A DNA stretch of 64,000 nt from Bacteroidetes bacterium GWC2_46_850 (lineage in GTDB: Bacteria; Bacteroidota; Bacteroidia; Bacteroidales; Dysgonomonadaceae): the NCBI GenBank assembly GCA_001768325.1, contig MENQ01000001.1, positions 62,001 through 126,000 on the forward strand, written 5' to 3'. The notes beneath the pieces are model-generated. The model saw only the letters and a program-made list of their open reading frames with translations, was not told the origin of the DNA and did no database searches. The translations under genes were made by a program, and so were the position numbers. Below are positions 36,626 through 45,414 of the stretch, piece by piece. The first letter of the stretch is position 1; each line of letters starts with the position of its first letter.

Positions 36626-37813
36626 TTAGTCGATCAACTCAGTGATCTGTCCTGCACCCACCGTGCGGCCACCTTCGCGGATAGCGAAACGAAGACCTAC
36701 GTTACATGCTACCGGATAGATCAGATCCACCTCGATGGTTACGTTGTCACCGGGCATCACCATTTCTACACCTTCCGGCAATTTGATTTCACCGGTCACG
36801 TCGAGCGTACGGATGTAGAACTGAGGACGATAGTTATCGTGGAACGGAGTGTGGCGTCCGCCTTCTTCTTTCTTCAGGATATACACCTCGGCTTTGAATT
36901 TGGAGTGAGGTTTTACTTTTCCCGGGTGAGAGATAACCATACCACGCTTGATTTCGTCCTTGTCGATACCGCGAAGCAGCAAACCTACGTTGTCACCAGC
37001 CTGGCCTTCGTCCAGAATCTTGCGGAACATTTCCACACCGGTAACCACTGATTTCTTGCCTTCAGCACCGAGTCCGATAATCTGTACTTCTTCACCTGTT
37101 TTGATGATACCGGTTTCAATACGACCTGTGGCTACTGTACCACGACCGGTGATTGAGAACACATCTTCCACAGGCATCAGGAACGGTTTGTCCACATCGC
37201 GCGGAGGCAGCGGAATCCAGCTGTCAACGGCTGCCATCAGCTCTATGATTTTTTCTTCCCATTTGGGATCACCATTCAGTCCGCCAAGAGCAGAGCCCTG
37301 AATAACAGGTGTGTTGTCGCCGTCGAAATTGTAGAAAGAAAGTAGTTCACGCATTTCCATTTCTACCAGTTCCAACATTTCTTCATCATCAACCAGGTCC
37401 ACCTTGTTCATGAAAACAACCAGCTTGGGCACATTTACCTGACGGGCCAACAGGATGTGTTCACGTGTTTGGGGCATGGGACCGTCGGTAGCGGCAACCA
37501 CGATGATGGCACCGTCCATCTGGGCAGCACCCGTAACCATGTTCTTCACATAGTCGGCGTGACCCGGACAGTCAACGTGTGCGTAGTGACGATTTTCAGT
37601 TTCGTATTCAACGTGCGAAGTATTGATGGTAATACCTCTTTCTTTCTCTTCCGGAGCGTTGTCAATTGAGTCGAACGAGCGAACTTCAGAGAATCCTCTT
37701 TTCCCTAAAACAGTAGTGATAGCAGCTGTTAAAGTCGTCTTACCGTGGTCAACGTGACCGATTGTACCGATATTTACATGCGGTTTCGTCCGGTTAAAAT
37801 GTTCTTTTGCCAT
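36626..37813 (-). CDS. tuf: Elongation factor Tu
   Basis: A 395-residue GTPase that brings aminoacyl-tRNA to the ribosome. G1 is GHVDHGKTT (residues 18-26), followed by the switch [18 protein letters not shown] and NKVD motifs. Domains II and III are complete, ending [10 protein letters not shown]. It lies between a four-tRNA cluster and tRNA-Trp on one strand. The 125-base gap before it has no clear promoter, so it is probably transcribed with the tRNAs. Confidence 0.99.
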   Translation of the reverse strand: MAKEHFNRTKPHVNIGTIGHVDHGKTTLTAAITTVLGKRGFSEVRSFDSIDNAPEEKERGITINTSHVEYETENRHYAHVDCPGHADYVKNMVTGAAQMDGAIIVVAATDGPMPQTREHILLARQVNVPKLVVFMNKVDLVDDEEMLELVEMEMRELLSFYNFDGDNTPVIQGSALGGLNGDPKWEEKIIELMAAVDSWIPLPPRDVDKPFLMPVEDVFSITGRGTVATGRIETGIIKTGEEVQIIGLGAEGKKSVVTGVEMFRKILDEGQAGDNVGLLLRGIDKDEIKRGMVISHPGKVKPHSKFKAEVYILKKEEGGRHTPFHDNYRPQFYIRTLDVTGEIKLPEGVEMVMPGDNVTIEVDLIYPVACNVGLRFAIREGGRTVGAGQITELID

Positions 37814-37938
37814 AAAATGTCCTATTAGTTAGTGTAAATAAAATATTGTATTTCTATTCTTGTTGTTTGTAAACAGTAAAACTCAAGACACCCGGCATAC
37901 TGCCCTCATCTTGATGATACGATGAATTCCTGTTATTG

Positions 37939-38010
<72 letters not shown>

Positions 38011-38082
38011 AAAAGAGCAGAAGACCAATACCCTCATCGGTATATCGTGGAGGCCTGTGCAGCTCTGTACACTCTTTATCAG

Positions 38083-38155
38083 AGCGGAAGACGGGGCTCA
38101 AACCCGCGACCCTCAGCTTGGAAGGCTAATGCTCTATCAACTGAGCTACTTCCGC
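38083..38155 (-). tRNA. trnG: tRNA-Gly (TCC)
   Basis: Minus strand, 73 bases: acceptor GCGGAAG/CTTCCGC, anticodon loop CTTCCAA (anticodon TCC), T loop TTTGAGC. It lies 72 bases upstream of tRNA-Thr(GGT) in the cluster. Confidence 0.95.
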
Positions 38156-38160
38156 GAAAA

Positions 38161-38232
38161 TTGATTTGATGATTGGTTGATTAGCAGATTTTAAATCTTC
38201 GAATCAGTAAATTTGCAAATCATCGAATCGAA
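38161..38232. repeat. AATC-rich imperfect inverted repeat
   Basis: GATTTGATGATT near 38163 faces AAATCATCGAATC near 38217, with further AATC/GATT words between. It fills the gap between tRNA-Gly and tRNA-Tyr and could fold in the precursor RNA. Confidence 0.5.
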
Positions 38233-38236
38233 TTTG

Positions 38237-38319
38237 TGGGCAGTGATGGATTCGAACCACCGAAGGCGTAAGCCAGCTGAGTTACAGTCAGCCCCATTTG
38301 GCCACTCTGGTAACTGCCC
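38237..38319 (-). tRNA. trnY: tRNA-Tyr (GTA)
   Basis: Minus strand, 83 bases with the long variable arm of a class II tRNA. Acceptor GGGCAGT/ACTGCCC, anticodon stem GCTGA/TCAGC with loop CTGTAAC (anticodon GTA), T loop TTCGAAT. Confidence 0.95.
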
Positions 38320-38326
38320 AAGTCTG

Positions 38327-38400
38327 AGCCTCTTGTCGGATTCGAACCAACGACCCCGAGATTACAAATCACGTGCTCTGGCCAGCTGAGCTAAAGAGGC
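38327..38400 (-). tRNA. trnT: tRNA-Thr (TGT)
   Basis: Minus strand, 74 bases: acceptor GCCTCTT/AAGAGGC, anticodon loop TTTGTAA (anticodon TGT), T loop TTCGAAT. The anticodon stem CGTGA/TCTCG has one T-T mismatch. It is the first tRNA after the cluster promoter and only seven bases from tRNA-Tyr. Confidence 0.93.
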
Positions 38401-38449
38401 TTATATCTTGAAATTAACCGCTTCTCCCCCGAAAAGAGAGAAACGGTCG

Positions 38450-38480
38450 CAAAGGTAGTGATATTTTTTATGATGCCAAA
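38450..38480 (-). promoter_or_regulatory. Consensus promoter for the tRNA-tuf-secE cluster
   Basis: Minus strand: TTTG (38480-38477), 19 bases, TACCTTTG (38457-38450). The predicted transcription start near 38443 lies about 43 bases before tRNA-Thr(TGT). Confidence 0.7.
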
Positions 38481-38504
38481 ACTTTTCCTTCAAATTTTTG
38501 GGCG

Positions 38505-38801
38505 TTATCGTTCCTTTTTTTCTTTAGTTTTCATGATTTGTTTCTCAATAGCCATCGTGCACAGGTCAATGGCCTCTTCAAAGGTGTCGGCTGTTTTGCT
38601 TGCAAAAGCCTCGCTATGCCGGAGACTTAACTTTACCGCAGCCTCCTTGTTGTTTGCGGTCTCGGGTTTCACTACTTTCAGAATGACTTCTGTTAGAATG
38701 ATATCTTCGGAAAAACGTTCCAGCTTCTTCATTTTCTTCTCTACGAACGCTTGTAGCTGGTCGGTAGCGTCAAAGTTTACAGATTGAATTGTCAGTTCCA
38801 T
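38505..38801 (-). CDS. hpf: Ribosome hibernation promoting factor, short form
   Basis: A 98-residue HPF/YfiA-family protein that binds the 30S decoding region and inactivates ribosomes in slow growth. It starts MELTIQSVNFDATDQLQAFV and has the beta-alpha-beta-beta-beta-alpha pattern ending in a lysine-rich tail. The C-terminal dimerisation domain of long HPF is absent, so it is the short type. It follows the xerC-like gene by 12 bases, in the run rpsU-xerC-hpf that leads toward the tRNA-tuf cluster. Confidence 0.95.
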   Translation of the reverse strand: MELTIQSVNFDATDQLQAFVEKKMKKLERFSEDIILTEVILKVVKPETANNKEAAVKLSLRHSEAFASKTADTFEEAIDLCTMAIEKQIMKTKEKKER

Positions 38802-38813
38802 ACTATTCCTCCT

Positions 38814-39704
38814 TTAATTATTTGCTCTTGGATGAGCGTTTTGATATGCTTTTTTCAACTCTTCAAACGTTACATGGGTATAGATCTCCGTGGACGCAAG
38901 GCTGGAGTGGCCGAGTAATTCCTTTACCGCGTTTATCTCTGCTCCGTTGTTCAGCATCCCGGTGGCAAAAGAGTGACGCAGCACATGTGGACTCTTTTTG
39001 GAAAGGGTGGAGATGCTATCCAGGTGATGATGTATGATACGATATACCAGTTTCGGATACAAAGGGCTTCCATCTTCTTTAACAAAAAGGAAAGCCGATT
39101 TGTTTGTAACTTCCCGATCCCTTTTTTCGATGTATTGCTGCAGTTTCTCTTTCGTGTCATCGGAGAAAGGGATAAGTCGTTGTTTGTTGCGCTTTCCCGT
39201 CACGCGCAGCGTGTTGGCGTTGAAATCCACGTCGCTGTCCTTTAATGCGATCAGTTCTGCCCGACGCATGCCGGTAAGGTAGAGCAACTCAATGAGGAAG
39301 CGGTCGCGATGACCGGTAAAATCGTCGTCATATGCCAGCGCATCGTCGATTATCTCGTTCATGTCCTCGTAGTTCACAAAGGCGGGGAGCCGTTTAGTTG
39401 TTTTAGGTCCCGATACCCGTTCTGCTGGGTTTTGCGCTACAATGCCGTTTTTCTTCAGGTAGCGGAAGAACGATTTGAGGGAGCTTAGTTTCCGGTTCAC
39501 GGAACGTGATTTCATCCCCTCTTCCATGAGCCGGCTTATCCAGATGCGGATCATGTCGCTGTCGATCTCCTTCAGGTCTGCATCTCCGCATTCTGTGGCA
39601 ACGAATGCTTCAAACTGCGTAAGATCCTTTAAATAAGATATCTCCGTATGAGAGGAGTAATTCTTCTCGTAACGGAGATACTGTATGAATTTTTCTTTCC
39701 ACAT
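38814..39704 (-). CDS. xerC: Tyrosine recombinase, XerC/XerD type
   Basis: A 296-residue site-specific recombinase with the N-terminal SAM-like core-binding domain (FIQYLRYEKNYSSHTEISYL) and a catalytic domain holding the R in TGMRRAELIAL (about residue 149), HVLRHSFATGML (H-x-x-R), LLGHSS (H) and the nucleophile Y in STEIYTHVT. Length and motifs fit chromosomal dimer-resolution recombinases rather than phage or conjugative integrases. Its fixed place between rpsU and hpf also argues against mobile DNA. XerC versus XerD cannot be settled from this copy alone. Confidence 0.85.
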   Translation of the reverse strand: MWKEKFIQYLRYEKNYSSHTEISYLKDLTQFEAFVATECGDADLKEIDSDMIRIWISRLMEEGMKSRSVNRKLSSLKSFFRYLKKNGIVAQNPAERVSGPKTTKRLPAFVNYEDMNEIIDDALAYDDDFTGHRDRFLIELLYLTGMRRAELIALKDSDVDFNANTLRVTGKRNKQRLIPFSDDTKEKLQQYIEKRDREVTNKSAFLFVKEDGSPLYPKLVYRIIHHHLDSISTLSKKSPHVLRHSFATGMLNNGAEINAVKELLGHSSLASTEIYTHVTFEELKKAYQNAHPRANN

Positions 39705-39801
39705 ACCGTTGTAGCCAGATCAATCTCTATGGTATGGCGAAGATAAGAAAAATCTTTGCAAAAACGAAAAAATAAGAGGAAATTATGCTATCCTGCTTTT
39801 C

Positions 39802-39993
39802 TTACTCTTCGTTCTCGTGCAGTTGCTGTACATAGACAGCGTGTTGTTTTTGTTTGCGTTTCGCAACCGACGGTTTGATGAATGCCTGGCGACTGCGGAG
39901 TTCTTTTACAACACCTGTTTTTTCATATTTGCGTTTGAATTTCTTCAGGGCTCTTTCAATGTTTTCACCCTCTTTTAATTGTACTACAATCAT
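39802..39993 (-). CDS. rpsU: Ribosomal protein bS21
   Basis: A 63-residue basic protein near the anti-Shine-Dalgarno end of 16S rRNA. It starts MIVVQLKEGENIERALKKFK and has the K/R-rich tail PSVAKRKQKQHAVYVQQLH. bS21 in Bacteroidota is linked to masking of the anti-Shine-Dalgarno sequence, which fits the lack of Shine-Dalgarno sites here. The leader back to the nearest -7 box is about 200 bases. Confidence 0.97.
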   Translation of the reverse strand: MIVVQLKEGENIERALKKFKRKYEKTGVVKELRSRQAFIKPSVAKRKQKQHAVYVQQLHENEE

Positions 39994-40024
39994 TATGTTT
40001 GTTTTTTTTATTGTTTTAATTATT

Positions 40025-40073
40025 AGCTGTCAGCGATCAGCGATTTTTTAGCGCTCAGGTATCAGCTGTCAGC
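40025..40073. repeat. AGCTGTCAGC direct repeats
   Basis: AGCTGTCAGC at 40025-40034 and 40064-40073, with related GATCAGCG and GCGCTCAGG words between. It resembles in letters the AGCTTTCAGC repeat at 14662. Confidence 0.75.
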
Positions 40074-40200
40074 TTGTGATGGTTGAATATTGATTCATTG
40101 CATAGGAGAAACATTCCCTATGCCGGAAATAATCTTGCTCGTTCGATCTATTCTCTGCTTTCTTTCCGGGTAATCAATAACCTCCCTTCTGTTTGGGCTG

Positions 40201-40208
40201 CAAAGGTA
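40201..40208 (-). promoter_or_regulatory. -7 box probably serving rpsU
   Basis: TACCTTTG on the minus strand, about 208 bases before the rpsU ATG. No clear -33. Confidence 0.35.
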
Positions 40209-40303
40209 TAAAATAAAAATGTAAATATCAACGTTGTAGGATCTGTTTTTTTTAATTCGTCGGCAGTTATTCTTGTAGCAGTGTCGCCCTATTTGCGAAA
40301 TAA

Positions 40304-41731
40304 TCACTTCCAGTTGTCGGTACGGAATGAAGAGAGAGGCAGGTTTCCTTCTACTGTAAAGATTTCTGTTGCTTCCGTATCGTTGAAACAGTAACGGACC
40401 GCTGCTGGTTTCTCCACGTTGGGTGAGAACACAAAAATGCGGTTGCCGGCAATCGCTGCTTTGGCCTGGTGGAATCTTTTATCGTCGCCGGCAATCTGAA
40501 ACTGTAAAATCTCTTTTCCGTACGTGGTGAGTCCAGGGTTAGAGGGGATATCCATGGTAAGTACGGCAACGCGTCCTTCCATGGTTATGGATTGAACCTC
40601 CGGACTGCGGTAATGTATCTTGTCCATGCCGTATGTTTTTGCCAGCGCCCAGAGTGCCATGCGTTCGCCTGCCAGTTTCTTTTTAGGAGGATGGATACAG
40701 GCCGGACTGTCTGAATCCATCAATACCGCCATTCCCGTGTTGGGTGTTGTTTTCATTCCTTTGGCCTGTGCTTCGCGAATAAAACCTGAGTTTAGTCCCC
40801 CTCCATAATTATAGGGCGCAATCTGGCAATAATAAAATGGAAATTCACCCACCTCCCAGATTGTACGCCATGCACGGACCATCTTGTCAAATAATTCCAC
40901 ATACCGGTCAGGCTCACTCCGGTTCGATTCACCCTGGTACCAGATGGCACCGCGAATACCATAGCCAACGATTGGATGCAGCATACCATTATATAATACG
41001 GTAGGGTCGCCGTTCTGTGATTTTATCTCCGTGTCCGTGGCTGGTATGCGGGCATCGGCAATCACACTCTTGATGGAGGAGGGTGTCATCCAGGCTTCGA
41101 TGCGTGAACCACCCCAGCTGGTATGGATCAGACCGACAGGAACATCCAGTGCCTGGTTTAGCAAACGGCCGAAGAAATAGCCTGTCGCCGTGAAATCAGC
41201 AGTGGTCTCCGGTCCTGCTACCTCCCATGCACCTTCACCCTCTTCCTGAGGAACTGATTTGGAGGCTTTTTTCATGGTAAAGCACCGGATACCGGGATTT
41301 CGGGAGGTGGCAATTGCCTCGGGGCCTCCCTCGACGGGCTGATTTGAAAACCCCTTCATCGGCATCTCCATGTTGGACTGTCCCGAGCAGACCCACACTT
41401 CTCCGATCAGAATGTTTTGCAACGTTACCGCCTTCCCGTCACTGATGGTGATGGTATAAGGTGTGTAGCCGGCTGCCGGTGTTTTTACCTTCAGCTTCCA
41501 ATAACCCTGTCCGTCGCTTTTCGCAGAATAACCTTTCCTGTCCCACGACGTAGTCACCCGAACAGCGGTGTTGGGTTTCGCCCAGCCCCAGAGGGCTGCT
41601 TCCGATTGCTGCTGCAATACCATGTTGTCGCCAAAGATGGCTGGCAGCCTCACCGCTGCGCTTAAAGAAAACAGTGCGGAGGATACCAGTAAAATAATTC
41701 CAAGAGATACGAACTTTGTAATTTGTTTCAT
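40304..41731 (-). CDS. Exported sialate O-acetylesterase
   Basis: A 475-residue SGNH-type esterase expected to remove O-acetyl groups from sialic acids or other glycans. A signal peptide (MKQITKFVSLGIILLVSSAL) supports the ATG at 41731, although in-frame ATGs lie at 41761 and 41764. After an Ig-like N-terminal part, the nucleophile block is VWVCSGQSNMEMP; the following blocks GLIHTSWGGSRIEAWM and GAIWYQGESNR are typical. In the C-terminal block the usual D-I-H-P appears as CIHPPKKKLAGERMALWAL, with cysteine in place of aspartate. Periplasmic or surface location is inferred. No transporter or sialidase gene lies nearby. Confidence 0.88.
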   Translation of the reverse strand: MKQITKFVSLGIILLVSSALFSLSAAVRLPAIFGDNMVLQQQSEAALWGWAKPNTAVRVTTSWDRKGYSAKSDGQGYWKLKVKTPAAGYTPYTITISDGKAVTLQNILIGEVWVCSGQSNMEMPMKGFSNQPVEGGPEAIATSRNPGIRCFTMKKASKSVPQEEGEGAWEVAGPETTADFTATGYFFGRLLNQALDVPVGLIHTSWGGSRIEAWMTPSSIKSVIADARIPATDTEIKSQNGDPTVLYNGMLHPIVGYGIRGAIWYQGESNRSEPDRYVELFDKMVRAWRTIWEVGEFPFYYCQIAPYNYGGGLNSGFIREAQAKGMKTTPNTGMAVLMDSDSPACIHPPKKKLAGERMALWALAKTYGMDKIHYRSPEVQSITMEGRVAVLTMDIPSNPGLTTYGKEILQFQIAGDDKRFHQAKAAIAGNRIFVFSPNVEKPAAVRYCFNDTEATEIFTVEGNLPLSSFRTDNWK

Positions 41732-41785
41732 GAGATTCAACGATATTTTATTTGGTTTCATCATAAGTAAGTATATATTGTTAGT

Positions 41786-41793
41786 CAAAGTTA
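41786..41793 (-). promoter_or_regulatory. -7 box for the sialate esterase gene
   Basis: TAACTTTG on the minus strand, about 55 bases before the chosen ATG. No clear -33. Confidence 0.4.
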
Positions 41794-41809
41794 GTTTGTT
41801 TAATCATAA

Positions 41810-42676
41810 TTACTTATTGCTATCTGTAACGTTTTGCTCTTTATCGTTATTTTTATCTTTGATAGAGCGTATGCTTTTAGCATTCTGCGAAGATACTACT
41901 TTTTTGCCTGTCTCAGCTTCCAGCTTCAAACGAGCTTCTTTCGCAATATTACCGCCACGACGTGCCACATCTTCATGTTCGGGAAACGATTCGGGATTCG
42001 TAGTTTCCGAGATTTCCTTCGTTGACAATTCGGCGAGCATATTTAAAATCAACTCTTTATTGGTCATATTATCGCGAAGGTTTTCTTTTTTCAATCCCTT
42101 GAATTGTTTGTATTCTTTAGCTGTTTTGCCGGCCCAAGTTTTATAAATTATGTCAGTCAAAGTTGCAAATTCTATTCCTTCCTGTAAGTTAAGCCGTTTC
42201 CACTCATCGGTTAAATCCTTGCGAATTTCAATACTTTTTAAGCGTTGGTTAATCCAATTATCCGAATATCCCAAGCGTTTGTAGTCGGTCATTGCCTGTT
42301 CTATGGAAAGTTCGGGGTCTTGCAATTGGTCGAGCCGTTGTTTTGCAACTTCGGCTAACCATAATTTGAAAGGCTCCGCCTTTTTAGAAGGAATCGACTG
42401 TATGATACGAAAAAGTTGAGTCGTGTTGGCTGCCAATGTTTTACGTTGCTTGCCTGTTTCGGTCATCATTACTACCTGGGGACAATTTGTCCCTATGTAT
42501 TCTCCAAGCAAGGCATCACGTTTTCGTAATTTCTTTAGATAATCCGTTGGGTTTTTGCTGTCAGTTAATGCCTCGATTGCATCAACTAAAGAAAAATACC
42601 ACTCCTCTTCTTCGTCATTCCAAGCAGAACGAATCTTCTTGCTTTCAAATAATTTTATTGTATTCTGTTTGTGCAT
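41810..42676 (-). CDS. BRO-N / DinD-like protein
   Basis: A 288-residue protein starting at the ATG at 42676. The N-terminal 110 residues (IKLFESKKIRSAWNDEEEEW, FSLVDAIEALTDSKNPTDYL) resemble the BRO-N DNA-binding domain of phage antirepressors. The C-terminal part (KGLKKENLRDNMTNKELILN, then HEDVARRGGNIAKEAR) resembles the tail of DNA-damage-inducible protein D. Such genes are scattered, mobile and of uncertain function; DNA binding and a role in damage or phage response are inferences. The gene and its flanks are AT-rich compared with neighbours and stand beside a broken phosphoesterase gene, which suggests acquired DNA. Confidence 0.75.
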   Translation of the reverse strand: MHKQNTIKLFESKKIRSAWNDEEEEWYFSLVDAIEALTDSKNPTDYLKKLRKRDALLGEYIGTNCPQVVMMTETGKQRKTLAANTTQLFRIIQSIPSKKAEPFKLWLAEVAKQRLDQLQDPELSIEQAMTDYKRLGYSDNWINQRLKSIEIRKDLTDEWKRLNLQEGIEFATLTDIIYKTWAGKTAKEYKQFKGLKKENLRDNMTNKELILNMLAELSTKEISETTNPESFPEHEDVARRGGNIAKEARLKLEAETGKKVVSSQNAKSIRSIKDKNNDKEQNVTDSNK

Positions 42677-42740
42677 AGTCAATTTTTTTTTCTCTTCCTA
42701 AAAATACGAATAGTCGATCCCTTATATAAACATTTCACAG

Positions 42741-42926
42741 TTATGGGTACCGCCTAAGAGCATTCCCTCCTTTTACTAGATCGCCACTGATAACAATTAT
42801 TTCAGGTTTTTTTACTCCTTCAGCAGTATATTTGTCACAATCATCTTTAAGAGACTGCAATAGATTATCATAATTATCTGTACTTTCGTTATGTAAATCA
42901 GATATGTGTAGAATAGAGGTTTTCAT
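42741..42926 (-). pseudogene. Truncated calcineurin-like metallophosphoesterase
   Basis: Only the first 61 codons are left. MKTSILHISDLHNESTDNYD carries the first metal motif (D-x-H) and IIVISGDLVKG the second (G-D), but the frame then goes to GGNALRRYP and stops. The remaining motifs (GNH, H, GHxH) are missing, and none appear in other frames before the BRO gene. This looks like the 5' remnant of a larger phosphoesterase whose 3' part was lost, with the breakpoint near 42765. Confidence 0.7.
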
Positions 42927-43264
42927 TTTATTATTCTCGTCAACTTTTATTAAAGATATGTTTCATCATGACCAATTAAAACAAAGGTATTAAATTATTG
43001 AGAAATCACAGATATATTAAAGAAAAGTAATTCGCTAATTTATTATTAAAAACTGTTGCTCATCTACGTTATCTTATATCGCTATTTAAGTATTCATAAG
43101 TTCTATGTCTTTATTAAATAAGTTTCGACTCAAATGTGAAGTAAATATTATTTCCAATAATTGAGTAAAATAAAAAAACCGCAATAAACAAATGCTTACT
43201 GCGGTTTGAGAATATTGGGCAATCGAATTTTACCGATTGCTTCGTCAATACTTTGCTGAATCGC
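42927..43264. other. AT-rich gene-free stretch between phosphoesterase remnant and dnaK
   Basis: Apart from the dnaK terminator (43172-43207) I see no gene, RNA or promoter here. The strong A/T bias continues from the BRO/phosphoesterase patch. Confidence 0.6.
43172..43207 (-). terminator. Intrinsic terminator of dnaK
   Basis: AAACCGCA (43176-43183) pairs with TGCGGTTT (43200-43207). On the minus strand the stem is followed by a run of seven T. It lies about 60 bases after the dnaK stop. Confidence 0.85.
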
Positions 43265-45175
43265 TTATTTCACCTCTTCGAAATCCACATCGGTGACGTC
43301 GTCTCCCGATTTGGCGTTGTCCTGCGCGGACTGCTGCCCGGCATCGGCGCCAGGCTGTGGGCCGCCCTGTGCGTTGGTCGCATTGTACATGTCCTGCGAA
43401 GCTGCCTGGAAAGCAGTGTTCAACTCGTTGGTGGCAGCGTCGATACCTTCCAGGTTCTGTGCCTTGTGGGCTTCCTTCAGCTTGTTGAGCGCATCCTCGA
43501 TGGATGCCTTTTTGTCGGCCGGGATCTTGTCGCCCAGGTCGTTCAGCTGCTTTTCAGTCTGGAAGATGGTCGAGTCGGCATGGTTCAGCTTGTCGATGCG
43601 TTCCTTTTCAAGCTTATCGGACTCTGCATTGGCTGCGGCTTCCTCTTTCATGCGCTTGATCTCGTCGTCGCTCAGACCCGACGATGCTTCAATGCGGATC
43701 TTCTGCTCCTTGCTGGTAGCCTTGTCCTTGGCCGACACACTCAGGATTCCGTTTGCGTCGATATCGAAGGTCACCTCAATCTGGGGAATGCCACGCGGGG
43801 AGGGTGGGATACCGTCGAGGTTAAAGACGCCGATCTGTTTGTTGTCGCGTGCCATGGAACGTTCACCCTGCAGCACGTTGATCTGCACGGAAGGCTGGTT
43901 GTCGCTCGCCGTAGAGAATGTTTCACTCTTCCTTGTGGGAATCGTCGTGTTGGCATCAATCAATTTGGTCATTACACCACCCAGTGTTTCGATACCGAGC
44001 GAAAGGGGCGTAACGTCCAACAGCAACACATCTTTTACCTCACCCGTGAGTACAGCTCCCTGAATGGCAGCGCCGATGGCTACCACTTCGTCGGGGTTCA
44101 CACCCTTGTGTGGCTTCTTTCCGAAAAGCTTTTCTACCAGGTCCTGCACGGCAGGGATGCGGGTAGAACCACCCACGAGGATCACTTCGTCGATATCGGA
44201 GTTGGACATGCCGGCATCCTTCATGGATGTCTGACAGGGAACCACACATTTCTGCAGGAGATCGTCGATCAGCTGTTCAAATTTGGCACGGGTGAGTGTT
44301 TTCACCAGGTGCTTGGGGATGCCATTTACCGGCATGATGTAGGGCAGGTTTATCTCCGTGGTGGTGGCGCTGGAAAGCTCAATCTTTGCTTTCTCAGCCG
44401 CTTCCTTCAGTCGCTGCAATGCCATCGGGTCCTTGCGTAGGTCGATTCCTTCATCGTTCAGGAATTCTCCGGCCAGCCAGTCGATAATGCGGTGGTCGAA
44501 GTCGTCCCCACCCAGGTGGGTATCGCCATTGGTCGATTTCACCTCAAAAACGCCGTCACCCAGCTCCAGGATCGAGATATCAAAGGTACCCCCACCCAGG
44601 TCGAATACGGCAACCTTTGAGTCTTTGTTTTGTTTGTCAAGCCCGTAAGCCAGCGCTGCTGCTGTGGGCTCATTGACAATGCGCCGTACGGTGAGGCCTG
44701 CAATTTCACCGGCTTCTTTGGTGGCCTGACGCTGTGCATCGCTAAAGTATGCAGGAACGGTAATTACCGCCTCCTTTACTTCCTGACCAAGATGATCTTC
44801 GGCAGTTTTTTTCATTTTCTGCAATATGATTGCAGATATTTCCTGCGGAGAATAAAGATGTCCGCTGATGTCTACGCGGGGTGTATTGTTGTCGCCACGA
44901 ATCACTTTATACGGCACGCGGCCGATCTCTTTCTGTACCCTGTCAAACGTCTCTCCCATAAATGTCTTGATGGAAGAGATGGTATTGCTGGGGTTGGTGA
45001 TTGCCTGCCGTTTGGCCGGATCGCCTACTTTTCGTTCGCCACTCTCCATGAAAGCTACAACCGAAGGGGTGGTGCGTTTGCCTTCGTTGTTGGGGATCAC
45101 CACCGGCTCGTTACCTTCCATGACGGATACGCACGAGTTGGTCGTTCCCAGGTCTATTCCAATTATTTTTCCCAT
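43265..45175 (-). CDS. dnaK: Chaperone DnaK (Hsp70)
   Basis: A 636-residue ATP-dependent chaperone. The ATPase domain starts [20 protein letters not shown], with [20 protein letters not shown] and [20 protein letters not shown]. The substrate domain (about 385-505) contains [18 protein letters not shown], and the lid and acidic tail end [11 protein letters not shown]. dnaJ and grpE are not beside it. The 5' region has a small GCCGG/CCGGC hairpin at 45218-45233, but I find no CIRCE element, so heat regulation through HrcA is not evident. Confidence 0.99.
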   Translation of the reverse strand: MGKIIGIDLGTTNSCVSVMEGNEPVVIPNNEGKRTTPSVVAFMESGERKVGDPAKRQAITNPSNTISSIKTFMGETFDRVQKEIGRVPYKVIRGDNNTPRVDISGHLYSPQEISAIILQKMKKTAEDHLGQEVKEAVITVPAYFSDAQRQATKEAGEIAGLTVRRIVNEPTAAALAYGLDKQNKDSKVAVFDLGGGTFDISILELGDGVFEVKSTNGDTHLGGDDFDHRIIDWLAGEFLNDEGIDLRKDPMALQRLKEAAEKAKIELSSATTTEINLPYIMPVNGIPKHLVKTLTRAKFEQLIDDLLQKCVVPCQTSMKDAGMSNSDIDEVILVGGSTRIPAVQDLVEKLFGKKPHKGVNPDEVVAIGAAIQGAVLTGEVKDVLLLDVTPLSLGIETLGGVMTKLIDANTTIPTRKSETFSTASDNQPSVQINVLQGERSMARDNKQIGVFNLDGIPPSPRGIPQIEVTFDIDANGILSVSAKDKATSKEQKIRIEASSGLSDDEIKRMKEEAAANAESDKLEKERIDKLNHADSTIFQTEKQLNDLGDKIPADKKASIEDALNKLKEAHKAQNLEGIDAATNELNTAFQAASQDMYNATNAQGGPQPGADAGQQSAQDNAKSGDDVTDVDFEEVK

Positions 45176-45355
45176 AGTTTGTTGTATGTTTAATTTTATA
45201 TGTTTCTGACTTCATGCCGGCTTTATCCGGCTAAAAGATTGTTGCTTTACACTTTCTTTTTCAAATGTTGTGCCAAATTTTTTCTTACGGAACAATTCTG
45301 CCAATATGTCGGAATAAGAATGATGATATTGTGTGCACATTTGGGAAGATTTTCA

Positions 45356-45363
45356 TATCTTTG
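45356..45363 (+). promoter_or_regulatory. -7 box for DUF4301-PorE unit
   Basis: TATCTTTG, 52 bases before the DUF4301 ATG. -33 spacing is poor. Confidence 0.4.
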
Positions 45364-45414
45364 GAGGAGCGGTCGACAAAACATGCTTTTTTTAATTAAT
45401 AAGATTAACAGACT

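Larger units (their letters stand above)
39994..40303. other. Gene-free leader region upstream of rpsU
   Basis: This stretch holds no convincing gene. It contains the AGCTGTCAGC repeats (40025-40073), an AT-rich segment and a TACCTTTG -7 box for rpsU at 40208-40201 (minus strand). A 70-codon open frame across it has no family features. Confidence 0.7.

Noticed and set aside
38814-39704. Tyrosine recombinase as an integrase marking a genomic island beside four tRNA genes
   Set aside because: Length and motifs fit XerC/XerD, it is embedded between rpsU and hpf, and no attachment-site repeat of a tRNA end was found nearby.
40095-40307. 70-codon frame upstream of rpsU
   Set aside because: No recognisable features, AT-rich leader DNA with promoter box and repeats, and overlap with the end of the sialate esterase gene.
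45213-45233. Hairpin in the dnaK leader as a CIRCE heat-shock operator
   Set aside because: The stem is only five bases (GCCGG/CCGGC) and lacks the CIRCE consensus TTAGCACTC-N9-GAGTGCTAA.
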